Assembly (NCBI GenBank): GCA_937910905.1
Contig: CALEPV010000024.1
Location: 1-35,393, forward strand
DNA length: 35,393 bases
From: an uncultured Prevotellaceae bacterium
GTDB lineage: Bacteria > Bacteroidota > Bacteroidia > Bacteroidales > Bacteroidaceae
Direction of reading: 5' to 3'
Part shown: in pieces, positions 15,463 through 23,440 of the stretch
Numbering within the stretch: position 1 is the stretch's first letter
How the letters are laid out: every line of letters begins with the position of its first letter
The notes under the pieces: generated by a model
Databases searched by the model: none
What the model was told of the DNA's origin: nothing
Seen by the model: the letters and a program-made list of their open reading frames with translations, nothing else
Made by a program: the position numbers and the translations under genes

Positions 15463-16928
15463 ATCTTCGCTTGCGGTATAGACTTATGTTTCATCATCAT
15501 GGCCAGCTCCTGTTTCACGATACTCTTAACAAAAGCGTAACTGCTGGTGTTCAGTAATCTGTGCATACCATAATAGAGTAAGAATCCAAAGACGTATTGC
15601 GCCGCCAGAGCTATGGCCATATTCAGGTTCAGCAGTGGTATCCAGCATATAGCCACTCCCATAGTGGCGGCTATGGTCAACTGCACGATGACGCCTCGCA
15701 GCTGTTCTGCGATGCCGTAGTCGATGATTCTCTTGCTTGGGTGCAGATTGATGAACAGGCAGACCACATTGTACACAACGATTCCCCATGCCACAGCATA
15801 TACGTCAATCATAAAGCTGACTATAAGTATTACGGTCTCCAGTACCTTCTTCACTATTTCCAGCTTCAATGTGATATTGCTGTATCCCAGAGCCTTGATG
15901 ACGCTCATGTTTGCACTTTGTATCGGCATCCACAGATTGGCTATGCAGAATATCTGGATAAAGGGTACAGCACCCAGCCATTTGTCGGTCAGGACAATCA
16001 GCACAAAGGGCTTGGCAGACACCAGCAGTATGACCAGCAGTGGCATGATAAAGAAATTGGTCACCTCTACGGCACGTCGCATGATGCGCTTCACCTGTTG
16101 GGGGTCATCCTGTATGTCTGCGAATGCGGGTAAGAGTATGGTCTGTAGGGATATGTTGATGTTGGTCATAATCATGTTTGGCAGTTGCTTGCCTCGGTCG
16201 AAGAATGCCAGTGATGCCGGAGTGTATACCTTGCCAATAATCAGACTGCGTATCTCCTCATAGACCGCTATGATAAAGTTGGTCAGGAAGATTTTCCATC
16301 CATAGTTGAAGAGTGGGAAGAATCGTTGGGTAGAGAAGCACATGATGGGCCTCCACTGGATGAACAGCCACATCGTTCCGGTCAGTGCAACCTGCATGAC
16401 TATCTGCTGTGTGACCAGTGCCCATACGCCAAAGCCATAATGAGCCATCACGATGCCAATGGTGCCTGAACAGATGGTGGCAAGCAGGCTGCAATAGAAC
16501 ATCTTGTTGAAGAGCATGTGGCGCGACACGTATGCTCGTTGTACGGCGTTGAATGAGTTGAAGAACAGATTGATGCTCAGCACTCTTAAAGTGGGGGTCA
16601 GCAGTGGGTTGCCGAAAAATGCTGATACGGATGGGGCGGCTGCAAAGAGTATGGTGTACAGCAGCGCGGCCATGCCCATGCTGAACAGCAGTATGGTTGA
16701 GAAATCTGTGCTGTCGGCATCCTTCTTCTGTATGAGCGCTGTGCTGAGCCCTCCGTCTATGATGACGTTAGATATATTGATAAACACCAATATGATTGCC
16801 ACCACTCCATACTCTGCCGGCATGAGAATCCTGGCAAGCAGGATAGTCACAACAATGGAAATGGCCTGTGAGCTGAAGCGTTCCAGCAACTTCCATAGGA
16901 ATGAATGTGCAATTTTATTGTTAGGCAT
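15459..16928 (-). CDS. Wzx-type polysaccharide flippase (MOP superfamily)
   Basis: This 489-residue polytopic inner-membrane protein has about twelve to fourteen hydrophobic segments. The N-terminus (FLWKLLERFSSQAISIVVTILLARILMPAEYGVVAIILVFINI) and FFDRGKQLPNMIMTNINISLQTILLPAFADIQDD are typical of the WzxC/polysaccharide transporter group. It should flip the undecaprenyl-linked repeat unit to the periplasm. Its start overlaps the end of the polymerase gene by 8 bases, and its stop overlaps the epimerase start by 4. Confidence 0.92.
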   Translation of the reverse strand: MPNNKIAHSFLWKLLERFSSQAISIVVTILLARILMPAEYGVVAIILVFINISNVIIDGGLSTALIQKKDADSTDFSTILLFSMGMAALLYTILFAAAPSVSAFFGNPLLTPTLRVLSINLFFNSFNAVQRAYVSRHMLFNKMFYCSLLATICSGTIGIVMAHYGFGVWALVTQQIVMQVALTGTMWLFIQWRPIMCFSTQRFFPLFNYGWKIFLTNFIIAVYEEIRSLIIGKVYTPASLAFFDRGKQLPNMIMTNINISLQTILLPAFADIQDDPQQVKRIMRRAVEVTNFFIMPLLVILLVSAKPFVLIVLTDKWLGAVPFIQIFCIANLWMPIQSANMSVIKALGYSNITLKLEIVKKVLETVILIVSFMIDVYAVAWGIVVYNVVCLFINLHPSKRIIDYGIAEQLRGVIVQLTIAATMGVAICWIPLLNLNMAIALAAQYVFGFLLYYGMHRLLNTSSYAFVKSIVKQELAMMMKHKSIPQAKI

Positions 16929-18168
16929 CTATGGCAGGCTTTTTTGAGCGTTGGTTACAGAGCAGAGCTTTGCAACAAGCTCCGATGAAGATGTAGAAGT
17001 AAGGCTCGCTGAGGAAGGTGTTGCTCATCAGCAGTTTGATGATACTGAGTGAGAAGAGAAAGACAATAGATATCTGCTCTTTGGTGCCGCGAGTGACCCA
17101 CATCGCTTTGATGATCAGATAGCATAGAGCGGCAAACAGCATGGAGCCTAAGAGATAGCCAAATGTGCAGACGAAATCGAGGGGCAACAGATGCGGGTAG
17201 ATGATATCAAAGTTTCTGCATCCGAATGCACCAAATCCCCAAAAGTAATCGCCATCGTCAAGAATCTGAATCAACCGATCTCGCAGCATACTGCGATGTG
17301 AGTCGTTGCCCAAATCTCCTAAGAGCAATTTCTCTATGATGCGGGTGCTGAGGTTCAGACGAGTGAACGTTGTGACCACATAGTAGAGTGTGCTCTCAAG
17401 GGTCAGTATGGTCAGTGCTATGGCCAATATGATACCTGCCTTGACATATATGGCACCCTTGAAGCGCATGTAGAAAAAGAAGTAAATCACTCCAAAGAAC
17501 CCCATGCACACAAATGTGCCTCGGGTGCCACATGACAACAAGAACAGACAACCGGCAACGAATATGAGGGCTTTCCAAATGCGGAATCGTTGCAGCATGG
17601 ACCACATCACCAGTGCAACGTGTGGCATAATCTGATATGCTGCCCACATATTGTCATCGTTGGCCATCTCGCTTACGGTCTTGTTCTGCTGGGCATATAC
17701 CAGAAAGTAGAACAGTTCAAGCAGGATGCAAATGGTGGACAGATAGACCAGCTTGTCGAAGAAATCGTGAAAGCTGAACAGCCGCCCGAAGAAGTAGAAT
17801 GGAAAGACGCAGAAGACGCTGTAAAAGATTTCCTCGTTTAGGAATGCTGTATTCTCTGGAAAGAACGCATAGCACGCAACGAGGTAGAATACGTTGATGA
17901 AGTAAAACAGATAGTCGCCTATGGAGAACCTGTTAATCCATGCTGGCAAGGACAGCAGTATGGGGATAGAGACGACTACTGCAATACACGCATCAATGTT
18001 GTCGCTTAAGGTGGGGATTCTGTTGAAGACCGCTCTGGCATATTTGAGCAATATGTAGGCCCAAGTGAAGAAGAGAGTATATTTGAGTATAGACTCTTTG
18101 TTGTATGATACATAGAGGCCTGGGCAGATATTGACTCTTAAGATATGTCGGCTATTGTCGGTTTCCAT
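16921..18168 (-). CDS. Wzy-like O-antigen/EPS polymerase
   Basis: The start is taken at the ATG 18166-18168 (415 residues, METDNSRH); a TTG four codons earlier is less likely. It is a polytopic inner-membrane protein with roughly ten to twelve hydrophobic stretches and a larger periplasmic loop between about residues 255 and 320 (TFTRLNLSTRIIEKLLLGDLGNDSHRSMLRDRLIQ). That loop contains Arg residues and the H-R-S-M-L-R-D pattern common in Wzy/WaaL-like proteins. Sequence similarity in this family is low, so the call relies on topology, the loop and position between Wzz and Wzx genes. It overlaps the Wzz gene end by 17 bases. Confidence 0.82.
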   Translation of the reverse strand: METDNSRHILRVNICPGLYVSYNKESILKYTLFFTWAYILLKYARAVFNRIPTLSDNIDACIAVVVSIPILLSLPAWINRFSIGDYLFYFINVFYLVACYAFFPENTAFLNEEIFYSVFCVFPFYFFGRLFSFHDFFDKLVYLSTICILLELFYFLVYAQQNKTVSEMANDDNMWAAYQIMPHVALVMWSMLQRFRIWKALIFVAGCLFLLSCGTRGTFVCMGFFGVIYFFFYMRFKGAIYVKAGIILAIALTILTLESTLYYVVTTFTRLNLSTRIIEKLLLGDLGNDSHRSMLRDRLIQILDDGDYFWGFGAFGCRNFDIIYPHLLPLDFVCTFGYLLGSMLFAALCYLIIKAMWVTRGTKEQISIVFLFSLSIIKLLMSNTFLSEPYFYIFIGACCKALLCNQRSKKPAIDA

Positions 18169-19243
18169 ATATGACAACAAACTTCTTTAGGTCGTCGCGG
18201 AGTATGTATATAGATGCAAATAGGGTGGTTAGGACAAGTATACATAGTACAAAAAGCATTCTCTTGGGACCGGCAGGCTTGATGGGCACGGTGGCACTCT
18301 TGATGGTGGTGAATGCCGGTATCTTTTCCTGTAGCTTCACTTGTGCGCTGCGCAGCTGTGTCTCCATAGCGTTCATGGCTCCGAGACTCAGTGACATCTC
18401 GTTCTCCAGACGGTCCAGTTCGCTTTTGTAAGTCTGTAGTGCCACGTTCATGTGTCTGTCGCTATAATCGCTGTATGCTCTCAGTGCCTTCAGGTAGTCC
18501 TGCTTTGATTCGTCTCGCATCTGCCTGTAGTGCTCCACGTCTTCGCTCACTTTGCTGGTTCGATACTCGATGATGAAATCCTGTAGGTGCTTCTTTACGC
18601 TGTCAGCCATCGTAGCGCAGATTAGCGGGTCTTGGTCTGTGACCTTTATGCTGATGACACTGGTGCGGGTATCTACTGAGCAGTGTATGTTCTCGATAAT
18701 CATTTTCATCAGCATCTGGTCATCCTCGCTCATGTTGAATGGGTCTATCTTGCCATCCTGGCCTACCGGGCTACCGGTGCGCGGCTTGCTCTGTAACAGA
18801 TTCTTGATAGCCCTGCGTGCTTTGATATATGGCTGCGTGATTGGATTCTTCTTCTGGTGCAGCTTCATGTACGTATAGTAGTCTGTGCTGATGGTGCTGT
18901 CCAAGTTGGTCACCTGTATGCCGAATAGTCCCACCGCAAACTCTGGACTCTCAAAGAGTTCCGGATACAATGCTGGATAGATGGCATCTTGGCCTCCGCC
19001 GTTGCCAAGGTCGAAACCGAAAGTCGATGCCAGTGAGGACAATCCACCGCCCAAATCGCCTGCACCCAACTCGGGCGCGAGCTTAACCTCGCAGGTGTAG
19101 TAGCGTGGTTGAGGCAGCACCCATATACACGACAGGACAAAGGTGATGCCCCAAATCTTAAGAAAGAGGCCCTTCTTGTGCCACAGCTTACGTATGATGT
19201 CCAGCAGGTCGATAGAGGTCCTGTTGTCGTCCGTTGTTCCCAT
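18152..19243 (-). CDS. Wzz-type chain-length determinant protein (no kinase domain)
   Basis: This 363-residue inner-membrane protein has the polysaccharide co-polymerase layout. There is a membrane helix near residues 26-46 (GLFLKIWGITFVLSCIWVL) and a Pro-rich segment leading into YYTCEVKLAPELG. A long periplasmic alpha-helical region (about 200-320) includes the coiled stretch KSELDRLENEMSLSLGAMNAMETQLRSAQVKLQEK. A second membrane helix near 328-350 is preceded by VPIKPAGPKRM, the usual Wzz signature. No ATPase domain follows. It should set polymer length together with Wzy. The stop of the preceding SLBB gene overlaps its ATG by one base (TAATG). Confidence 0.9.
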   Translation of the reverse strand: MGTTDDNRTSIDLLDIIRKLWHKKGLFLKIWGITFVLSCIWVLPQPRYYTCEVKLAPELGAGDLGGGLSSLASTFGFDLGNGGGQDAIYPALYPELFESPEFAVGLFGIQVTNLDSTISTDYYTYMKLHQKKNPITQPYIKARRAIKNLLQSKPRTGSPVGQDGKIDPFNMSEDDQMLMKMIIENIHCSVDTRTSVISIKVTDQDPLICATMADSVKKHLQDFIIEYRTSKVSEDVEHYRQMRDESKQDYLKALRAYSDYSDRHMNVALQTYKSELDRLENEMSLSLGAMNAMETQLRSAQVKLQEKIPAFTTIKSATVPIKPAGPKRMLFVLCILVLTTLFASIYILRDDLKKFVVIYGNRQ

Positions 19244-21783
19244 TACTTGTTCAGGTTGTTGATTAGTGAGATAATCATAGAGCTGATGCTCACTGTGGAT
19301 GTACCGAGAATCATTATCTCGGATGTGCTCAGACCTTCGCGCTTAGGCTTGGTAGGCACCACGATCTCGGAGCCGGGCTCGATGTTCTTACCGCTGTCGC
19401 GCCGTCCGAGCTGTGCCACAGAACCATTCATATATATGGTATAGGTCAGCTTCTTGCCTGCCCTGGAGCTATAGCCACCAGCGCGCTTGATGTAGTAGCT
19501 CATCGAGGCACCTTTCTTGTAAGGTATGGATATGGGGTACATCACTTCGCCGGACACTCTCACGAAGTCGGAGTACTGCGGCACTTCCAGCAGGTCCTTG
19601 TCGCGCAGCACGATGTCGTATGAGCTACCGGGGTTTCTCAAAGCCTTCTCAAGGTCGATGCTGACGGAGTAGGTGTTGCCCAAGTTCATCTTCAGGTCCA
19701 GCAGAGAGTCGGCTCGAGCCAGGTCGAACTTCTTCTCGCTCTCAAGGCTCTGCTCGTAGATGGATATCTGCGAGTTGCGTAGCGACAGCTCCTGACGGGC
19801 ACGCTCGCCTTCGGTCATGGTGCGCACTAGGCGTGCACCCTTGGCGTAGGCCAGATTCGACAGGCCACCAGCCAGATTGACCAGTTCACTCACGTGGAAC
19901 TCACGGCTGGTCATAGCATATTCGCCTTCGAAGTTGACGGCGCCTGTTATCTTGACGTTCTGCTGCTCGTTGAACACAGGACTGCGTCTTACTTGCACCT
20001 CATCGAATGGCTGTAGCACAAAGGCGGTGTCCTCGATGATGAATCCGTTGTTCAGGTTGAAGGTGAATACCTCGGCCAAGTCGATCGAAGCTGCCTCGGC
20101 ATCGGGGCGGTACATGCGGCGGAACACGTCCACACGTGCCGTGGATGCTGCTCGTGTGAGGCCGCCTGCCTGAAGTATCAGGTCCTTGACGGTGGTGTTC
20201 TCTGCGTAGACGTAGATACCTGGATAGTTGACTTCACCGTTGATGCGGAGTGTCTGCTCGCCTCGCATCTCTGTCTTGCTGGGCACGTACAGGCGGTCGT
20301 TCTTGCGCAGAGGCACGTCGGCAGTTGTGCCGTTTATGATACCTACTAGGTCTATGGGCATCATCTCCAGCGAGAGGTCGTCCTTCTCGCGGTGCATCAC
20401 TACACGTTCATAGAACGCGTCTTCGGTGATGCCCTCGGCAGCGCGAACCAGGTCGCGTACTGTCTGTATGTGTCCATCCATCTGATAGTCGCCCGGATGC
20501 ATCACGGCACCCATGATGGACACGCGATTGCTGAAACGTGGTATCACGGAGTCGACAAACAGCGAGTCGCCGTCCATCACGCTGAACCCGTTCAGTGAGA
20601 ACTCATCAATGGTATGTATGGAGTACTCAGCTCCAGCCTTACGAATCAGACGTATGCTGTTGCGATAGGCATCGCCAGCAAATCCGCCTGCGAAGTCCAG
20701 TAGCTGCCCCACCGACTCGCTGGCCTTCATCTCGTAGAACATGGGGCGCTTCACCTTGCCTCTCACCTCTACCAGACAGTCGTAAGGTCCGACGATGATG
20801 ACATCGTTGTCCTGCAGGCGCACATCGCCGGCGTTGTTGCCGTTGAGCAGATAGTCGTACACATCGATCACGCTGATGCACCTGCCGTCGCGGTACACCT
20901 TGATGTCGCGCAGGGTACCCACCTCGCTGATGCCGCCTGCAGCATACAGGGCGTTGAAGGCGGAGCTCAGTCCGCTGATGGTGTAGGAACCTGGGGTGTT
21001 GACTTCGCCCAGCACTTGCACGATGATGCTGCGTGTCTCGCCCAGCGAGAGGCTTATCTCGCAGTCGGCATAGTACTGCGACAGCTGTGCCTTGAGTCTG
21101 TTGGTGGCCTCGCTGACGCTCATGCCGCCGATGTGTACGGGGCCTACGCCTTCGAGCGTCACGGTGCCGTCGGGCGAGATGGTCTCCTCAAAAGTCTGCT
21201 GCGATGCGCCCCACACGTCGATGAACACGGCATCGCCTGCTCCCAGACGGTAGTTCGTAGGCGTGGCTATGTTGAAGCTGGGCTCAAAACTTAGGTTCTC
21301 CTGATTGAATATGTTGCGGCCAAACACCTGCTGGTCCTTCGGTATCTGGCTGGCGTAGTAGTCGAGGCTGTCCAAATCGAAGAACTGTGTGTCCTCCTCC
21401 ATGTCATTGAGCCTCTGCTGGCGTGAGCGGCGGCGCAGCATCTCCTCTTCGTCGGCCGAGTGCAGCATCTGCCCGCTCTGCAGGCGCTGTTGCTGCGACT
21501 GCTGGCGGCGTGTGCGGGTGGCACGCTGTGCGCGCTGCCCTCCTGTGAGGTCGGTGGCTCCCAGCTGCTTGCGCTCTGCCTCCACTTTGCGCTGCACTCG
21601 CTGCAACTGCTCGCGGGTCACGCCTCGCTGCACCAGCGTGCGTATGATTACTGACCTGTCTGTGCCTTTCTCCTGTTCTTGCATAACGTAGGACACAATC
21701 TGGTCGTCGGTCATCGTTTGTGCTTTTACTGGCAGGGCTGTGATGGAGAGTGCCAGCAGCAATAGGCAAAGTATTTTTCGCAT
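19243..21783 (-). CDS. SLBB-domain polysaccharide export outer-membrane protein (Wza-like, long form)
   Basis: This 846-residue protein begins with a signal peptide (MRKILCLLLLALSITALPVKAQ) with no lipobox Cys. Residues about 25-70 form a helical region resembling a short SHOCT/UBA-like unit (ISDDQIVSYVMQEQEKGTD-like). A charged Gln/Arg-rich linker runs to about 150. The poly-export domain follows (YRLGAGDAVFIDVWGASQQTFEETISPDGTVTLEGVGPVHIGG near 177-220). After it come five to six SLBB-type units (IIVQVLGEVNTPGSYTI, VEVRGKVKRPMFYEM, VSIMGAVMHPGDYQM, LRINGEVNYPGIYVY, VKITGAVNFEGEYAM, VRVSGEVMYPISIPY). A hydrophobic tail ends the protein. This multi-SLBB form is common in Bacteroidetes. It should form the outer-membrane export channel for the EPS. 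Confidence 0.92.
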   Translation of the reverse strand: MRKILCLLLLALSITALPVKAQTMTDDQIVSYVMQEQEKGTDRSVIIRTLVQRGVTREQLQRVQRKVEAERKQLGATDLTGGQRAQRATRTRRQQSQQQRLQSGQMLHSADEEEMLRRRSRQQRLNDMEEDTQFFDLDSLDYYASQIPKDQQVFGRNIFNQENLSFEPSFNIATPTNYRLGAGDAVFIDVWGASQQTFEETISPDGTVTLEGVGPVHIGGMSVSEATNRLKAQLSQYYADCEISLSLGETRSIIVQVLGEVNTPGSYTISGLSSAFNALYAAGGISEVGTLRDIKVYRDGRCISVIDVYDYLLNGNNAGDVRLQDNDVIIVGPYDCLVEVRGKVKRPMFYEMKASESVGQLLDFAGGFAGDAYRNSIRLIRKAGAEYSIHTIDEFSLNGFSVMDGDSLFVDSVIPRFSNRVSIMGAVMHPGDYQMDGHIQTVRDLVRAAEGITEDAFYERVVMHREKDDLSLEMMPIDLVGIINGTTADVPLRKNDRLYVPSKTEMRGEQTLRINGEVNYPGIYVYAENTTVKDLILQAGGLTRAASTARVDVFRRMYRPDAEAASIDLAEVFTFNLNNGFIIEDTAFVLQPFDEVQVRRSPVFNEQQNVKITGAVNFEGEYAMTSREFHVSELVNLAGGLSNLAYAKGARLVRTMTEGERARQELSLRNSQISIYEQSLESEKKFDLARADSLLDLKMNLGNTYSVSIDLEKALRNPGSSYDIVLRDKDLLEVPQYSDFVRVSGEVMYPISIPYKKGASMSYYIKRAGGYSSRAGKKLTYTIYMNGSVAQLGRRDSGKNIEPGSEIVVPTKPKREGLSTSEIMILGTSTVSISSMIISLINNLNK

Positions 21784-21795
21784 GGTGGGTAGTTG

Positions 21796-22431
21796 TTAGA
21801 ACTTTTTGCCAAGTACTATGCGCTTGGCAGTCAGAACCATTATCTTAATGTCGAGCCACAGCGAACGGTGCTCTACGTAGTCGAGATCCATACGCAGACG
21901 TATGAGCATCTTCTCCATGGTGTCGGTATAGCCGTTGTATATGGTGGCCATCGATGTGGCACCGGGCCGCACCTGGTACAGCTCTTCGTAGCGCGGGTCG
22001 TGCTCCATGATTTGGTCGATGAAGTACTTGCGCTCCGGCCTTGGACCCACTAGGGACATATCGCCCACGAGTATGTTGATGAGTTGCGGCAGTTCGTCCA
22101 GATGGTGGTCGCGCAGGAAGTGCCCTATGGGGGTCACGTTGTCGGCATTCTCAGTAAATAGTTTTGGTACACCATCGTCCTCGCAGTCCTTGATCATGGT
22201 GCGGAACTTCATTATGTAGAAAGGCTTGCCCTTGTACCCTATTCGTTCTTGCCTGTAGATAACACTACCGTGATCGAGGAATTTCATCAGGGCTATGATG
22301 ACAAGGAAGGCAGGAGACAGGACAATCAGTCCGACTGCTGCGGCTGTCAGGTCGAAGGCGCGCTTTACCGCGCGCTCAGCCGCGCTCATGCCATCTGCGA
22401 TATGTTCGTTAGGTGCGGTTAATGGTGTCAT
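21796..22431 (-). CDS. Priming phosphoglycosyl transferase (bacterial sugar transferase)
   Basis: This 211-residue enzyme is the first gene of the EPS operon and should attach the first sugar-1-phosphate to undecaprenyl phosphate. It is the short monotopic form (PglC-size), lacking the N-terminal membrane domain of WbaP/WcaJ. Motifs are RAFDLTAAAVGLIVLSPAFLVIIALMKF (re-entrant helix), SVIYRQERIGYKGKPFYIMKFRTM (the usual Q-ERxG and KFRTM), and LDELPQLINILVGDMSLVGPRPERKYF. It ends 12 bases before the SLBB gene. The likely operon promoter is at 22540-22570 on the same strand. Confidence 0.93.
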   Translation of the reverse strand: MTPLTAPNEHIADGMSAAERAVKRAFDLTAAAVGLIVLSPAFLVIIALMKFLDHGSVIYRQERIGYKGKPFYIMKFRTMIKDCEDDGVPKLFTENADNVTPIGHFLRDHHLDELPQLINILVGDMSLVGPRPERKYFIDQIMEHDPRYEELYQVRPGATSMATIYNGYTDTMEKMLIRLRMDLDYVEHRSLWLDIKIMVLTAKRIVLGKKF

Positions 22432-22539
22432 TAGAATGTGATCAATCTATACCTATTGTATATATAGACACGCCCATTTGTTATGCGCAAACTTGCGATA
22501 CGTGTATATATAATTAACTTCAATTAAGCTATTTTATTG

Positions 22540-22570
22540 CAAAGTAACGTCAAAAACTTTGGTTGGCAAA
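22540..22570 (-). promoter_or_regulatory. Candidate EPS operon promoter
   Basis: On the minus strand TTACTTTG (complement of 22540-22547) matches TAnnTTTG with one mismatch. A TTTG (complement of 22567-22570) lies exactly 19 bases upstream. The first gene of the operon starts about 110 bases downstream. Confidence 0.5.
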
Positions 22571-22676
22571 GCTGAAATGGCACTTTTCGGGTGTTTGTAT
22601 GCCAGCACAACACTTTTTGCGGAGAATGTTTGGAATATTGCTTTTTAATTATAGGACGTAGAAAATGCCCCGTTTA

Positions 22677-22708
22677 TTTGCTTGCTTGGGTAAATCGGAG
22701 TACCTTTG
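22677..22708 (+). promoter_or_regulatory. tmRNA promoter
   Basis: TTTG at 22677-22680 and TACCTTTG at 22701-22708 are separated by 20 bases, a full match to the Bacteroidetes consensus. The tmRNA 5' end is at about 22735. Confidence 0.75.
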
Positions 22709-22734
22709 CGGCCGTTCTGTGGTGAACGCTTCAC

Positions 22735-23132
22735 GGGGCTGACATGGATTTGACAGCAGGATGAGGTGTTGCGTAAGCATGCAGTGAGTCGCTGGCCGCT
22801 CACTTTAATCAATGGCTTGACAAAGATTATCTGGCGAAACTCGTTACGCTCTCGCTGCTTAGTCGAAGTATAGTAGACTGACATTATCGCGGCACAAGGT
22901 GCTGCGACGGGACATCACTCAGAGACTACGCTCCCAAGCGCTCTGGTCAAGTGGTGCAGCAAAATGGGAGATAGCCGCCTGTGGCCTCGCGCTGGCGGCG
23001 AAGTTTTTAGGGGATAAGGTGCCGGTCGGTGGCTCAGGTCTTGCCGGTGCACGAAAACCGAAGTCTGAGATAAGCGTGTAGAAAGCGCAGGACGTCCCTG
23101 TTTGGACGAGGGTTCAATCCCCTCCAGCTCCA
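22735..23132 (+). ncRNA. ssrA: Transfer-messenger RNA (tmRNA)
   Basis: tmRNA rescues ribosomes stalled on broken mRNAs and tags the product for proteolysis. The 5' end GGGGCTGACATGGATTTGAC is the typical bacterial tmRNA start. The 3' end has a T-arm (GAGGG-TTCAATC-CCCTC) followed by CAGCTCC, which pairs with GGGGCTG to form a 7-bp acceptor stem with one G-U. The next base, A at 23132, is the discriminator and CCA is not encoded. The tag frame begins at 22833. Length about 398 nt is usual. It has its own promoter. It lies between the two divergent parts of an exopolysaccharide locus, and its 3' end is followed by tandem partial copies of itself. Confidence 0.95.
22833..22862 (+). other. tmRNA proteolysis tag reading frame
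   Basis: The frame GGC GAA ACT CGT TAC GCT CTC GCT GCT TAG encodes GETRYALAA followed by a stop. The ALAA end is the usual protease recognition signal. The variable fourth residue is Arg here; known Bacteroidales tags such as GETNYALAA and GENNYALAA have Asn. Confidence 0.9.
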
Positions 23133-23297
23133 CTCCGTTACGCCTCCGGGAATTGAACCCTCGGAGGCGTTGCTTATTATCTGGTCCCTCCAGCTCCACT
23201 CCGTTACGCCTCCGGGAATTGAACCCTCGGAGGCGTGCTTATTATCTGGTCCCTCCAGCTCCACTCCGTTATGCCTCCAGGAATTGAATGCTGGAGT
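23120..23297. repeat. Tandem repeat containing copies of the tmRNA 3' end
   Basis: Units begin with CCCTCCAGCTCCACTCC at 23120, 23186 and 23251 (periods 66 and 65). The first occurrence is the tmRNA 3' end itself. After that each unit has a hairpin (GCCTCCG...CGGAGGC) whose loop, GGAATTGAACC, is the complement of a T-arm-like sequence, then GCTTATTATCTGGT. The third unit is partial: its hairpin has changed to CTCCAG...CTGGAG, with both arms altered so that pairing is kept. No anticodon or D-arm is present, so these are not tRNAs. Confidence 0.85.
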
Positions 23298-23315
23298 TGT
23301 CTAACGCGTTGGACA
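23298..23315. repeat. Near-palindrome, copy 1
   Basis: TGTCTAACGCGTTGGACA is an 18-bp near-perfect palindrome with core AACGCGTT (one mismatched pair). An identical copy is at 35190-35207 upstream of rpoD, and the bases following both copies are related (AGCC...). Confidence 0.75.
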
Positions 23316-23386
23316 AGCCTTGATAACGCGGTGCCAAAATGGGGTGTTGCTGGCCGAGATGCAATAATTATATGTAGGAAACGAAG

Positions 23387-23420
23387 ATTTTGCAAATCGA
23401 TTCTTCTCGATTTGCAAAAT
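23387..23420. promoter_or_regulatory. Perfect 14-bp inverted repeat at the -33 position (candidate operator)
   Basis: ATTTTGCAAATCGA (23387-23400) and its exact complement (23407-23420) flank the 6-base spacer TTCTTC. The next 14 bases contain a TACCTTTG -7 box (23427-23434), so the repeat occupies about -54 to -20 and replaces a normal -33 element. It could be a regulator binding site or a hairpin ending transcription from upstream. Confidence 0.6.
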
Positions 23421-23426
23421 ATTGTC

Positions 23427-23434
23427 TACCTTTG
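23427..23434 (+). promoter_or_regulatory. -7 box of the wzc leader promoter
   Basis: TACCTTTG is a full consensus -7 box. No TTTG lies 19-21 bases upstream; the nearest, at 23411-23414, is part of the inverted repeat and is only 12 bases away. Transcription would start near 23441, just at the 5' arm of the leader RNA. Confidence 0.6.
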
Positions 23435-23440
23435 CGCTCG

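Larger units (their letters stand above)
22432..22734. other. Divergent intergenic region between EPS operon and tmRNA
   Basis: This 303-base region is AT-rich and holds no gene. It carries a candidate minus-strand promoter for the EPS operon (22540-22570) and the plus-strand tmRNA promoter (22677-22708). The EPS leader would be about 100 nt, containing a short CGCAA-AC-TTGCG inverted word near 22487-22498 that is too tight to be a convincing hairpin. Confidence 0.6.

Noticed and set aside
23133..23290. tRNA genes on the minus strand (T-arm-like GGTTCAATTCC)
   Set aside because: Only the T-arm-like loop is present; no D-arm, anticodon arm or acceptor stem can be drawn around it.
23120..23297. 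CRISPR-like array
   Set aside because: The 65-66-bp periodic units are nearly identical over their whole length, leave no variable spacers, and derive from the tmRNA 3' end.
23298..23315. dif or replication-origin site
   Set aside because: The palindrome occurs twice, 12 kb apart, and does not have the asymmetric spacer of a dif site; no dnaA boxes or replication genes are near.
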